Assembly (NCBI GenBank): GCA_037501455.1
Contig: CM074855.1
Coordinates: 54,939,001-55,003,000, forward strand
Direction: 5' to 3'
DNA length: 64,000 bases
Source of the DNA: Lantana camara
Lineage: Eukaryota > Streptophyta > Magnoliopsida > Lamiales > Verbenaceae
This document shows, in pieces, positions 52,036 through 64,000 of this stretch. The notes under the pieces are model-generated. The model was not told the origin of the DNA, did not search any database, and worked only from the letters and a program-made list of their open reading frames with translations. The translations under genes and the position numbers were made by a program. The number at the start of each line of letters is the position of its first letter. Positions within the stretch are counted from its first letter, which is position 1.

Positions 52036-54777
52036 TTAACATAGAGTTTGAATATTCAAAAATAAGGTGTTCCAACACAATACGATTATTGGAGCATTAA
52101 ATTGAGATTTAGTGAAACCTAGGTGTCTATTCGTAAAGGGCGAAGTATGATTATCCGATAACAAGGTGTTCATCTGATATTTTGAAATAACGAGTGTCAT
52201 TGCTTCAAAAGTATTAATTCGTAAAATTGGGATATGTATATGCATAATAAGGAGAAATAACTTAAAAACATTTGATAAAGATGAAATTTGTCCATATTTT
52301 GTTAGAAACACGTGTAATTACAAGAAAGTGATAAAATATTTAGGGAAAACACAAGTTCAAATTTGATCCCAACATAATATTACAATGTATTAAATCATAA
52401 ATCGAATAACGAAGAACGAGAGCGTCATTATTTCTGAAGTATCAGTTCGTAAAATTGAAGTACTGAAAACAGAAATTGAAGTATTGTTACATTTAACATA
52501 GAGTTTGAATATTCGAAAATAAGGTGTTCCAACACAATACGATTATTGGAGCATTAAATTGAGATTCAGTGAAACCTAGGTGTCTATTCGTAAAGGGCGA
52601 AGTATGATTATCCGATAACAAGGTGTTCATCGGATATTTCGAAACAACGAGTGTCATTGCTTCAAAAGTATTAATTCGTAAAATTGGGATATGTATATGC
52701 ATAGTAAGGAGAAATAACTTAAAAACATTTTATAAAGATGAAATCTCTACATATATTGTTAGAAACACATGTAATCACGAGAAAGTGATTAAATATTTCG
52801 GGAAAACACAAGTTCAAATTTGATCCCAACATAATATTACAATGTATTAAATCATAAATCGAATAACGAAGAACGAGAGCGTCATTTTTTCTGAAGTATC
52901 AGTTCGTAAAATTGAAGTACTGAAAACAGAAATTGAAGTATTGTTGCATTTAACATAGAGTTTGAATATTCGAAAATAAGGTGTTCCAACACAATACGAT
53001 TATTGGAGCATTAAATTGAGATTCAGTGAAACCTAGGTGTCTATTCGTAAAGGGCGAAGTATGATTATCCGATAACAAGGTGTTCATCGGATATTTCGAA
53101 ACAACGAGTGTCATTGCTTCAAAAGTATTAATTTGTAAAATTGGAATATGTATATGCATAGTAAGGAGAAATAACTTAAAAACATTTCATAAAGATGAAA
53201 TCTCTACATATATTGTTAGAAACACATGTATTTACGAGAAAGTGATTAAATATTTCGGGAAAACACAAGTTCAAATTTGATCCCAACATAATATTACAAT
53301 GTATTAAATCATAAATCGAATAACGAAGAACGAGAGCGTCATTATTTCAGAAGTATCAGTTCGCAAAATTGAAGTACTGAAAATAGAAATTGAAGTATTG
53401 TTGCATTTAACATAGAGTTTGAATATTCGAAAATAAGGTGTTCCAACACAATACGATTATTGGAGCATTAAATTGAGATTTAGTGAAACCTAGGTGTCTA
53501 TTCGTAAAGGGCGAAGTATGATTATCCGATAACAAGGTGTTCATCGGATATTTCGAAACAACGAGTGTCATTGCTTCAAAAGTATTAATTCGTAAAATTG
53601 GGATATGTATATGCATAGTAAGGAGAAATAACTTAAAAACATTTCATAAAGATGAAATCTCTACATATATTGTTAGAAACACATGTATTTACGAGAAAGT
53701 GATTAAATATTTAGGGAAAACACAAGTTCAAATTTGATCCCAACATAATATTACAATGTATTAAATCATAAATCGAATAACCAAGAACGAGAGCGTCATT
53801 ATTTCTGAAGTATCAGTTCGTAAAATTGAAGTACTGAAAACAGAAATTGAAGTATTGTTACATTTAACATAGAGTTTGAATATTCGAAAATAAGGTGTTC
53901 CAACACAATACGATTATTGGAGCATTAAATTGAGATTCAGTGAAACCTAGGTGTCTATTCGTAAAGGGCGAAGTATGATTATCCGATAACAAGGTGTTCA
54001 TCGGATATTTCGAAACAACGAGTGTCATTGCTTCAAAAGTATTAATTCGTAAAATTGGGATATGTATATGCATAGTAAGGAGAAATCACTTAAAAACATT
54101 TCATAAAGATGAAATCTCTACATATATTGTTAGAAACACATGTATTTACGAGAAAGTGATTAAATATTTCGGGAAAACACAAGTTCAAATTTGATCCCAA
54201 CATAATATTACAATGTATTAAATCATAAATCGAATAACGAAGAACGAGAGCGTCATTATTTCAGAAGTATCAGTTCGTAAAATTGAAGTACTGAAAACAG
54301 AAATTGAAGTATTGTTGCATTTAACATAGAGTTTGAATATTCGAAAATAAGGTGTTCCAACACAATACGATTATTGGAGCATTAAATTGAGATTCAGTGA
54401 AACCTAGGTGTCTATTCGTAAAGGGCGAAGTATGATTATCCGATAACAAGGTGTTCATCGGATATTTCGAAAGAACGAGTGTCGTTGCTTCAAAAGTATT
54501 AATTCGTAAAATTGCGATATGTATATGCATAGTAAGGAGAAATAACTTAAAAACATTTCATAAAGTTGAAATCTCTACATATATTGTTAGAAACACATGT
54601 ATTTACGAGAAAGTGATTAAATATTTCGGGAAAACACAAGTTCAAATTTGATCCCAACATAATATTACAATGTATTAAATCATAAATCGAATAACGAAGA
54701 ACGAGAGCGTCATTTTTTCTGAAGTATCAGTTCGTAAAATTGAAGTACTGAAAACAGAAATTGAAGTATTGTTGCAT
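52036..54777 (+). repeat. Second 6-mer HOR, copy 2 (2742 bp)
   Basis: Repeats the order and rare marks of 49294-52035 with a 2742-bp offset. It differs in a few places, for example ATATTCAAAAATAAGG near 52054 and ATATTTTGAAATAACG near 52176. Confidence 0.85.
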
Positions 54778-56488
54778 TTAACATAGAGTTTGAATATTCG
54801 AAAATAAGGTGTTCCAACACAATACAATTATTGGAGCATTAAATTGAGATTCAGTGAAACCTAGGTGTCTATTCGTAAAGGGCGAAGTATGATTATCCGA
54901 TAACAAGGTGTTCATCGGATATTTCGAAACAACGAGTGTCATTGCTTCAAAAGTATTAATTCGTAAAATTGGGATATGTATATGCATAGTAAGGAGAAAT
55001 CACTTAAAAACATTTCATAAAGATGAAATGTCTACATATATTGTTAGAAACACATGTATTTACGAGAAAGTGATTAAATATTTCGGGAAAACACAAGTTC
55101 AAATTTGATCCCAACATAATATTACAATGTATTAAATCATAAATCGAATAACGAAGAACGAGAGCGTCATTATTTCAGAAGTATCAGTTCGCAAAATTGA
55201 AGTACTGAAAAAAGAAATTGAAGTATTGTTGCATTTAACATAGAGTTTGAATATTCGAAAATAAGGTGTTCCAACACAATACGATTATTGGAGCATTAAA
55301 TTGAGATTTAGTGAAACCTAGGTGTCTATTCGTAAAGGGCGAAGTATGATTATCCGATAACAAGGTGTTCATCGGATATTTCGAAACAACGAGTGTCATT
55401 GCTTCAAAAGTATTAATTCGTAAAATTGGGATATGTATATGCATAGTAAGGAGAAATAACTTAAAAACATTTCATAAAGATGAAATCTCTACATATATTG
55501 TTAGAAACACATGTATTTACGAGAAAGTGATTAAATATTTCGGGAAAACACAAGTTCAAATTTGATCCCAACATAATATTACAATGTATTAAATCATAAA
55601 TCGAATAACGAAGAACGAGAGCGTCATTATTTCAGAAGTATCAGTTCGTAAAATTGAAGTACTGAAAACAGAAATTGAAGTATTGTTGCATTTAACATAG
55701 AGTTTGAATATTCAAAAATAAGGTGTTCCAACACAATACGATTATTGGAGCATTAAACTGAGATTCAGTGAAACCTAGGTGTCTATTCGTAAAGGGCGAA
55801 GTATGATTATCCGATAACAAGGTGTTCATCGGATATTTCGAAACAACGAGTGTCATTGCTTCAAAAGTATTAATTTGTAAAATTGGGATATGTATATGCA
55901 TAGTAAGGAGAAATAACTTAAAAACATTTCATAAAGATGAAATCTCTACATATATTGTTAGAAACACATGTATTTATGAGAAAGTGATTAAATATTTCGG
56001 GAAAACACAAGTTCAAATTTGATCCCAACATAATATTACAATGTATTAAATCATAAATCGAATAACGAAGAACGAGAGCGTCATTATTTCAGAAGTATCA
56101 TTTCGTAAAATTGAAGTACTGAAAACAGAAATTGAAGTATTGTTGCATTTAACATAGAGTTTGAATATTCGAAAATAAGGTGTTCACAACACAATACGAT
56201 TATTGGAGCATTAAATTGAGATTTAGTGAAACCTAGGTGTCTATTCGTAAAGGGCGAAGTATGATTATCCGATAACAAGGTGTTCATCGGATATTTCGAA
56301 ACAACCAGTGTCATTGCTTCAAAAGTATTAATTCGTAAAATTGGGATATGTATATGCATATTAAGGAGAAATAACTTAAAAACATTTTATAAAGATGAAA
56401 TCTCTACATATATTGTTAGAAACACATGTAATCACGAGAAAGTGATTAAATATTTCGGGAAAACACAAGTTCAAATTTGATCCCAACT
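54778..56488 (+). repeat. Mixed satellite segment with duplicated rare-variant pair
   Basis: Monomers at 54778, 55235, 55692 and 56149. The last two carry ATATTCAAAAATAAGG, ATTAAACTGAG, TATTTATGAG, TCATTTCGTAAA, GTTCACAACAC, ACAACCAGTGTC and GCATATTAAGG. The same set occurs at 46094-46924. Confidence 0.8.
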
Positions 56489-59400
56489 TAATATTACAAT
56501 GTATTAAATCATAAATCGAATAACGAAGAACGAGAGCGTCATTATTTCAGAAGTATCAGTTCGTAAAATTGAAGTACTGAAATCAGAAATTGAAGTATTG
56601 TTGCATTTAACATAGAGTTTGAATATTCGAAAATAAGGTGTTCCAACACAATACGATTATTGGAGCATTAAATTGAGATTCAGTGAAACCTAGGTGTCTA
56701 TTCGTAAAGGGCGAAGTATGATTATCCGATAACAAGGTGTTCATCGGATATTTCGAAAGAACGAGTGTCGTTGCTTCAAAAGTATTAATTCGTAAAATTG
56801 CGATATGTTTATGCATAGTAAGGAGAAATAACTTAAAAACATTTCATAAAGATGAAATCTCTACATATATTGTCAGAAACACATGTATTTACGAGAAAGT
56901 GATTAAATATTTCGGGAAAACACAAGTTCAAATTTGATCCCAACATAATATTACAATGTATTAAATCATAAATCGAATAACGAAGAACGAGAGCGTCATT
57001 TTTTCTGAAGTATCAGTTCGTAAAATTGAAGTACTGAAAACAGAAATTGAATTATTGTTGCATTTAACATAGAGTTTGAATATTCGAAAATAAGGTGTTC
57101 CAACACAATACGATTATTGGAGCATTAAATTGAGATTCAGTGAAACCTAGGTGTCTATTCGTAAAGGGCGAAGTATGATTATCCGATAACAAGGTGTCCA
57201 TCGGATATTTCGAAACAACGAGTGTCATTGCTTCAAAAGTATTAATTTGTAAAATTGGAATATGTATATGCATAGTAAGGAGAAATCACTTAAAAACATT
57301 TCATAAAGATGAAATCTCTACATATATTGTTAGAAACACATGTATTTACGAGAAAGTGATTAAATATTTCGGGAAAACACAAGTTCAAATTTGATCCCAA
57401 CATAATATTACAATGTATTAAATCATAAATCGAATAACGAAGAACGAGAGCGTCATTATTTCAGAAGTATCAGTTCGTAAAATTGAAGTACTGAAATCAG
57501 AAATTGAAGTATTGTTGCATTTAACATAGAGTTTGAATATTCGAAAATAAGGTGTTCCAACACAATACGATTATTGGAGCATTAAATTGAGATTCAGTGA
57601 AACCTAGGTGTCTATTCGTAAAGGGCGAAGTATGATTATCCGATAACAAGGTGTTCATCGGATATTTCGAAAGAACGAGTGTCGTTGCTTCAAAAGTATT
57701 AATTCGTAAAATTGCGATATGTTTATGCATAGTAAGGAGAAATAACTTAAAAACATTTCATAAAGATGAAATCTCTACATATATTGTCAGAAACACATGT
57801 ATTTACGAGAAAGTGATTAAATATTTCGGGAAAACACAAGTTCAAATTTGATCCCAACATAATATTACAATGTATTAAATCATAAATCGAATAACGAAGA
57901 ACGAGAGCGTCATTTTTTCTGAAGTATCAGTTCGTAAAATTGAAGTACTGAAAACAGAAATTGAATTATTGTTGCATTTAACATAGAGTTTGAATATTCG
58001 AAAATAAGGTGTTCCAACACAATACGATTATTGGAGCATTAAATTGAGATTCAGTGAAACCTAGGTGTCTATTCGTAAAGGGCGAAGTATGATTATCCGA
58101 TAACAAGGTGTCCATCGGATATTTCGAAACAACGAGTGTCATTGCTTCAAAAGTATTAATTTGTAAAATTGGAATATGTATATGCATAGTAAGGAGAAAT
58201 CACTTAAAAACATTTCATAAAGATGAAATCTCTACATATATTGTTAGAAACACATGTATTTACGAGAAAGTGATTAAATATTTCGGGAAAACACAAGTTC
58301 AAATTTGATCCCAACATAATATTACAATGTATTAAATCATAAATCGAATAACGAAGAACGAGAGCGTCATTATTTCAGAAGTATCAGTTCGTAAAATTGA
58401 AGTACTGAAATCAGAAATTGAAGTATTGTTGCATTTAACATAGAGTTTGAATATTCGAAAATAAGGTGTTCCAACACAATACGATTATTGGAGCATTAAA
58501 TTGAGATTCAGTGAAACCTAGGTGTCTATTCGTAAAGGGCGAAGTATGATTATCCGATAACAAGGTGTTCATCGGATATTTCGAAAGAACGAGTGTCGTT
58601 GCTTCAAAAGTATTAATTCGTAAAATTGCGATATGTTTATGCATAGTAAGGAGAAATAACTTAAAAACATTTCATAAAGATGAAATCTCTACATATATTG
58701 TCAGAAACACATGTATTTACGAGAAAGTGATTAAATATTTCGGGAAAACACAAGTTCAAATTTGATCCCAACATAATATTACAATGTATTAAATCATAAA
58801 TCGAATAACGAAGAACGAGAGCGTCATTTTTTCTGAAGTATCAGTTCGTAAAATTGAAGTACTGAAAACAGAAATTGAATTATTGTTGCATTTAACATAG
58901 AGTTTGAATATTCGAAAATAAGGTGTTCCAACACAATACGATTATTGGAGCATTAAATTGAGATTCAGTGAAACCTAGGTGTCTATTCGTAAAGGGCGAA
59001 GTATGATTATCCGATAACAAGGTGTCCATCGGATATTTCGAAACAACGAGTGTCATTGCTTCAAAAGTATTAATTTGTAAAATTGGAATATGTATATGCA
59101 TAGTAAGGAGAAATCACTTAAAAACATTTCATAAAGATGAAATCTCTACATATATTGTTAGAAACACATGTATTTACGAGAAAGTGATTAAATATTTCGG
59201 GAAAACACAAGTTCAAATTTGATCCCAACATAATATTACAATGTATTAAATCATAAATCGAATAACGAAGAACGAGAGCGTCATTATTTCAGAAGTATCA
59301 GTTCGTAAAATTGAAGTACTGAAATCAGAAATTGAAGTATTGTTGCATTTAACATAGAGTTTGAATATTCGAAAATAAGGTGTTCCAACACAATACGATT

Positions 59401-60028
59401 ATTGGAGCATTAAATTGAGATTCAGTGAAACCTAGGTGTCTATTCGTAAAGGGCGAAGTATGATTATCCGATAACAAGGTGTTCATCGGATATTTCGAAA
59501 GAACGAGTGTCGTTGCTTCAAAAGTATTAATTCGTAAAATTGCGATATGTTTATGCATAGTAAGGAGAAATAACTTAAAAACATTTCATAAAGATGAAAT
59601 CTCTACATATATTGTCAGAAACACATGTATTTACGAGAAAGTGATTAAATATTTCGGGAAAACACAAGTTCAAATTTGATCCCAACATAATATTACAATG
59701 TATTAAATCATAAATCGAATAACGAAGAACGAGAGCGTCATTTTTTCTGAAGTATCAGTTCGTAAAATTGAAGTACTGAAAACAGAAATTGAATTATTGT
59801 TGCATTTAACATAGAGTTTGAATATTCGAAAATAAGGTGTTCCAACACAATACGATTATTGGAGCATTAAATTGAGATTCAGTGAAACCTAGGTGTCTAT
59901 TCGTAAAGGGCGAAGTATGATTATCCGATAACAAGGTGTCCATCGGATATTTCGAAACAACGAGTGTCATTGCTTCAAAAGTATTAATTTGTAAAATTGG
60001 AATATGTATATGCATAGTAAGGAGAAAT
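56489..60028 (+). repeat. 2-mer HOR, almost four copies (period 914 bp)
   Basis: Two monomer types alternate at 56607/57064, 57521/57978, 58435/58892 and 59349/59806. I see no difference between the copies by eye. Marks are TGCGATATGTTTATGC and ATTGTCAGAAAC in one type, and GGTGTCCATCGG, TTGAATTATTG and TTGGAATATG in the other. The repeat begins after AACTTAAT changes to AACATAAT (56488) and ends where GAAATCAC becomes GAAATAAC (60029). This is the most homogeneous part of the window. Confidence 0.92.
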
Positions 60029-61176
60029 AACTTAAAAACATTTCATAAAGATGAAATCTCTACATATATTGTTAGAAACACATGTATTTACGAGAAAGTG
60101 ATTAAATATTTCGGGAAAACACAAGTTCAAATTTGATCCCAACATAATATTACAATGTATTAAATCATAAATCGAATAACGAAGAACGAGAGCGTCATTA
60201 TTTCAGAAGTATCAGTTCGCAAAATTGAACTACTGAAAACAGAAATTGAAGTATTGTTACATTTAACATAGAGTTTGAATATTCGAAAATAAGGTATTCC
60301 AACACAATACGATTATTGGAGCATTAAATTGAGATTTAGTGAAACCTAGGTGTCTATTCGTAAAGGGCGAAGTATGATTATCCGATAACAAGGTGTTCAT
60401 CGGATATTTCGAAACAACCAGTGTCATTGCTTCAAAAGTATTAATTCGTAAAATTGGGATATGTATATGCATAGTAAGGAGAAATAACTTAAAAACATTT
60501 CATAAAGATGAAATCTCTACATATATTGTTAGAAACACATGTATTTACGAGAAAGTGATTAAATATTTAGGGAAAACACAAGTTCAAATTTGATCCCAAC
60601 ATAATATTACAATGTATTAAATCATAAATCGAATAACGAAGAACGAGAGCGTCATTATTTCTGAAGTATCAGTTCGTAAAATTGAAGTACTGAAAACAGA
60701 AATTGAAGTATTGTTACATTTAACATAGAGTTTGAATATTCGAAAATAAGGTATTCCAACACAATACGATTATTGGAGCATTAAATTGAGATTTAGTGAA
60801 ACCTAGGTGTCTATTCGTAAAGGGCGAAGTATGATTATCCGATAACAAGGTGTTCATCGGATATTTCGAAACAACCAGTGTCATTGCTTCAAAAGTATTA
60901 ATTCGTAAAATTGGGATATGTATATGCATAGTAAGGAGAAATAACTTAAAAACATTTCATAAAGATGAAATCTCTACATATATTGTTAGAAACACATGTA
61001 TTTACGAGAAAGTGATTAAATATTTAGGGAAAACACAAGTTCAAATTTGATCCCAACATAATATTACAATGTATTAAATCATAAATCGAATAACGAAGAA
61101 CGAGAGCGTCATTATTTCTGAAGTATCAGTTCGTAAAATTGAAGTACTGAAAACAGAAATTGAAGTATTGTTACAT
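60029..61176 (+). repeat. Duplicated single monomer (tandem pair)
   Basis: Monomers 60263-60719 and 60720-61176 share AAGGTATTCCAAC, ACAACCAGTGTC and ATATTTAGGG. They look like a direct duplication of one unit. The 234 bp before them are the end of the preceding monomer. Confidence 0.8.
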
Positions 61177-64000
61177 TTAACATAGAGTTTGAATATTCGA
61201 AAATAAGGTGTTCCAACACAATACGATTATTGGAGCATTAAATTGAGATTCAGTGAAACCTAGGTGTCTATTCGTAAAGGGCGAAGTATGATTATCCGAT
61301 AACAAGGTGTTCATCGGATATTCCGAAACAACGAGTGTCATTGCTTCAAAAGTATTAATTCGTAAAATTGGGATATGTATATGCATAGTAAGGAGAAATC
61401 ACTTAAAAACATTTCATAAAGATGAAATCTCTACATATATTGTTAGAAACACATGTATTTACGAGAAAGTGATTAAATATTTCGGGAAAACACAAGTTCA
61501 AATTTGATCCCAACATAATATTACAATGTATTAAATCATAAATCGAATAACGAAGAACGAGAGCGTCATTATTTCAGAAGTATCAGTTCGTAAAATTGAA
61601 GTACTGAAAACACAAATTGAAGTATTGTTGCATTTAACATAGAGTTTGAATATTCGAAAATAAGGTGTTCCAACACAATACGATTATTGGAGCATTAAAT
61701 TGAGATTCAGTGAAACCTAGGTGTCTATTCGTAAAGGGCGAAGTATGATTATCCGATAACAAGGTGTTCATCGGATATTTCGAAAGAACGAGTGTCGTTG
61801 CTTCAAAAGTATTAATTCGTAAAATTGCGATATGTATATGCATAGTAAGGAGAAATAACTTAAAAACATTTCATAAAGATGAAATCTCTACATATATTGT
61901 CAGAAACACATGTATTTACGAGAAAGTGATTAAATATTTCGGGAAAACACAAGTTCAAATTTGATCCCAACATAATATTACAATGTATTAAATCATAAAT
62001 CGAATAACGAAGAACGAGAGCGTCATTTTTTCTGAAGTATCAGTTCGTAAAATTGAAGTACTGAAAACAGAAATTGAAGTATTGTTGCATTTAACATAGA
62101 GTTTGAATATTCGAAAATAAGGTGTTCCAACACAATACGATTATTGGAGCATTAAATTGAGATTCAGTGAAACCTAGGTGTCTATTCGTAAAGGGCGAAG
62201 TATGATTATCCGATAACAAGGTGTTCATCGGATATTTCGAAACAACGAGTGTCATTGCTTCAAAAGTATTAATTTGTAAAATTGGAATATGTATATGCAT
62301 AGTAAGGAGAAATAACTTAAAAACATTTCATAAAGATGAAATCTCTACATATATTGTTAGAAACACATGTATTTACGAGAAAGTGATTAAATATTTCGGG
62401 AAAACACAAGTTCAAATTTGATCCCAACATAATATTACAATGTATTAAATCATAAATCGAATAACGAAGAACGAGAGCGTCATTATTTCAGAAGTATCAG
62501 TTCGCAAAATTGAAGTACTGAAAACAGAAATTGAAGTATTGTTGCATTTAACATAGAGTTTGAATATTCGAAAATAAGGTGTTCCAACACAATACCATTA
62601 TTGGAGCATTAAATTGAGATTTAGTGAAACCTAGGTGTCTATTCGTAAAGGGCGAAGTATGATTATCCGATAACAAGGTGTTCATCGGATATTTCGAAAC
62701 AACGAGTGTCATTGCTTCAAAAGTATTAATTCGTAAAATTGGGATATGTATATGCATAGTAAGGAGAAATAACTTAAAAACATTTCATAAAGATGAAATC
62801 TCTACATATATTGTTAGAAACACATGTATTTACGAGAAAGTGATTAAATATTTAGGGAAAACACAAGTTCAAATTTGATCCCAACATAATATTACAATGT
62901 ATTAAATCATAAATCGAATAACCAAGAACGAGAGCGTCATTATTTCTGAAGTATCAGTTCGTAAAATTGAAGTACTGAAAACAGAAATTGAAGTATTGTT
63001 ACATTTAACATAGAGTTTGAATATTCGAAAATAAGGTGTTCCAACACAATACGATTATTGGAGCATTAAATTGAGATTCAGTGAAACCTAGGTGTCTATT
63101 CGTAAAGGGCGAAGTATGATTATCCGATAACAAGGTGTTCATCGGATATTTCGAAACAACGAGTGTCATTGCTTCAAAAGTATTAATTCGTAAAATTGGG
63201 ATATGTATATGCATAGTAAGGAGAAATCACTTAAAAACATTTCATAAAGATGAAATCTCTACATATATTGTTAGAAACACATGTATTTACGAGAAAGTGA
63301 TTAAATATTTCGGGAAAACACAAGTTCAAATTTGATCCCAACATAATATTACAATGTATTAAATCATAAATCGAATAACGAAGAACGAGAGCGTCATTTT
63401 TTCTGAAGTATCAGTTCGTAAAATTGAAGTACTGAAAACAGAAATTGAAGTATTGTTGCATTTAACATAGAGTTTGAATATTCGAAAATAAGGTGTTCCA
63501 ACACAATACGATTATTGGAGCATTAAATTGAGATTCAGTGAAACCTAGGTGTCTATTCGTAAAGGGCGAAGTATGATTATCCGATAACAAGGTGTTCATC
63601 GGATATTTCGAAACAACGAGTGTCATTGCTTCAAAAGTATTAATTTGTAAAATTGGAATATGTATATGCATAGTAAGGAGAAATAACTTAAAAACATTTC
63701 ATAAAGATGAAATCTCTACATATATTGTTAGAAACACATGTATTTACGAGAAAGTGATTAAATATTTCGGGAAAACACAAGTTCAAATTTGATCCCAACA
63801 TAATATTACAATGTATTAAATCATAAATCGAATAACGAAGAACGAGAGCGTCATTATTTCAGAAGTATCAGTTCGCAAAATTGAAGTACTGAAAACAGAA
63901 ATTGAAGTATTGTTGCATTTAACATAGAGTTTGAATATTCGAAAATAAGGTGTTCCAACACAATACGATTATTGGAGCATTAAATTGAGATTTAGTGAAA
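61177..64000 (+). repeat. Mixed satellite segment at the right end
   Basis: Monomers at 61177, 61634, 62091, 62548, 63005, 63462 and a partial one from 63919. Several match types of the second 6-mer HOR (AATAACCAAGAAC near 62915, GTCATTTTTTCTG near 62023 and 63394), but the order is not a full copy. The array runs off the window. Confidence 0.8.

Larger units (their letters stand above)
29119..64000 (+). repeat. Satellite array, right block (about 457-bp monomer)
   Basis: Same satellite, same orientation. From 29186 monomers start every 457 bp to the end of the window, except for a 1-bp deletion (unit 45638, giving a start at 46094) and two 1-bp insertions (GTTCACAACAC near 46590 and 56185). 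About 76 complete units are present and the last starts at 63919. None carries the 21-bp deletion typical of the left 7-mer. Several HOR families adjoin one another. No gene or other repeat family is visible. Confidence 0.98.

Noticed and set aside
1..64000. CRISPR-like array interpretation of the regular repeats
   Set aside because: The repeat unit is 457 bp with no unique spacers and no cas genes. The flanking LTR element is of plant type, so this is satellite DNA.

Overview
This window contains no gene I can support. It is an AT-rich satellite DNA array, interrupted once by a complete LTR retrotransposon that lacks gag and pol. The organism is most likely a flowering plant. The element has an initiator-Met-tRNA primer-binding site, a purine-rich polypurine tract and long LTRs of the plant Ty3/gypsy chromovirus type. 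The flanking array has a monomer of about 457 bp organised into higher-order repeats (HORs), as in plant (peri)centromeric or heterochromatic satellites. I cannot name the species from sequence alone.

Layout. (1) Positions 1-17851 hold about 39 satellite monomers. Positions 1168-13257 form a 7-monomer HOR of 3153 bp, present in nearly four copies with one extra chimeric monomer. Positions 13258-17851 are less regular. (2) Positions 17852-29118 hold an 11267-bp LTR element on the + strand, bounded by a 5-bp target-site duplication (TATTA). It consists of a 5' LTR (4044 bp), a PBS, a non-coding internal domain of 3179 bp, a PPT and a 3' LTR (4044 bp). The architecture matches the LARD class (large retrotransposon derivatives): non-autonomous elements that would need proteins from an autonomous relative. 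The LTRs differ at only about six positions by eye, so the insertion is young. (3) Positions 29119-64000 hold about 76 more monomers in the same orientation, with several different HORs side by side: a 3-mer (1371 bp), a 6-mer (2742 bp), a second 6-mer and a very homogeneous 2-mer (914 bp).

The two flanks rejoin exactly: 395 bp of a monomer on the left plus 62 bp on the right make one 457-bp unit. This fixes the insertion point and the TSD.

The most interesting signals are structural. Seven short hairpins that share a GACGGGG core and have matching stem changes lie just before the PPT. A GNRA-type hairpin overlaps the end of the PBS. A cluster of CCCGTG hairpins lies in each LTR. Each satellite monomer carries a cluster of dyad symmetries. 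The array also preserves readable traces of unequal exchange, namely chimeric monomers and rare-variant pairs shared 9.6 kb apart. The many 60-90-codon open frames are by-products of a homogeneous satellite and are not annotated as genes.
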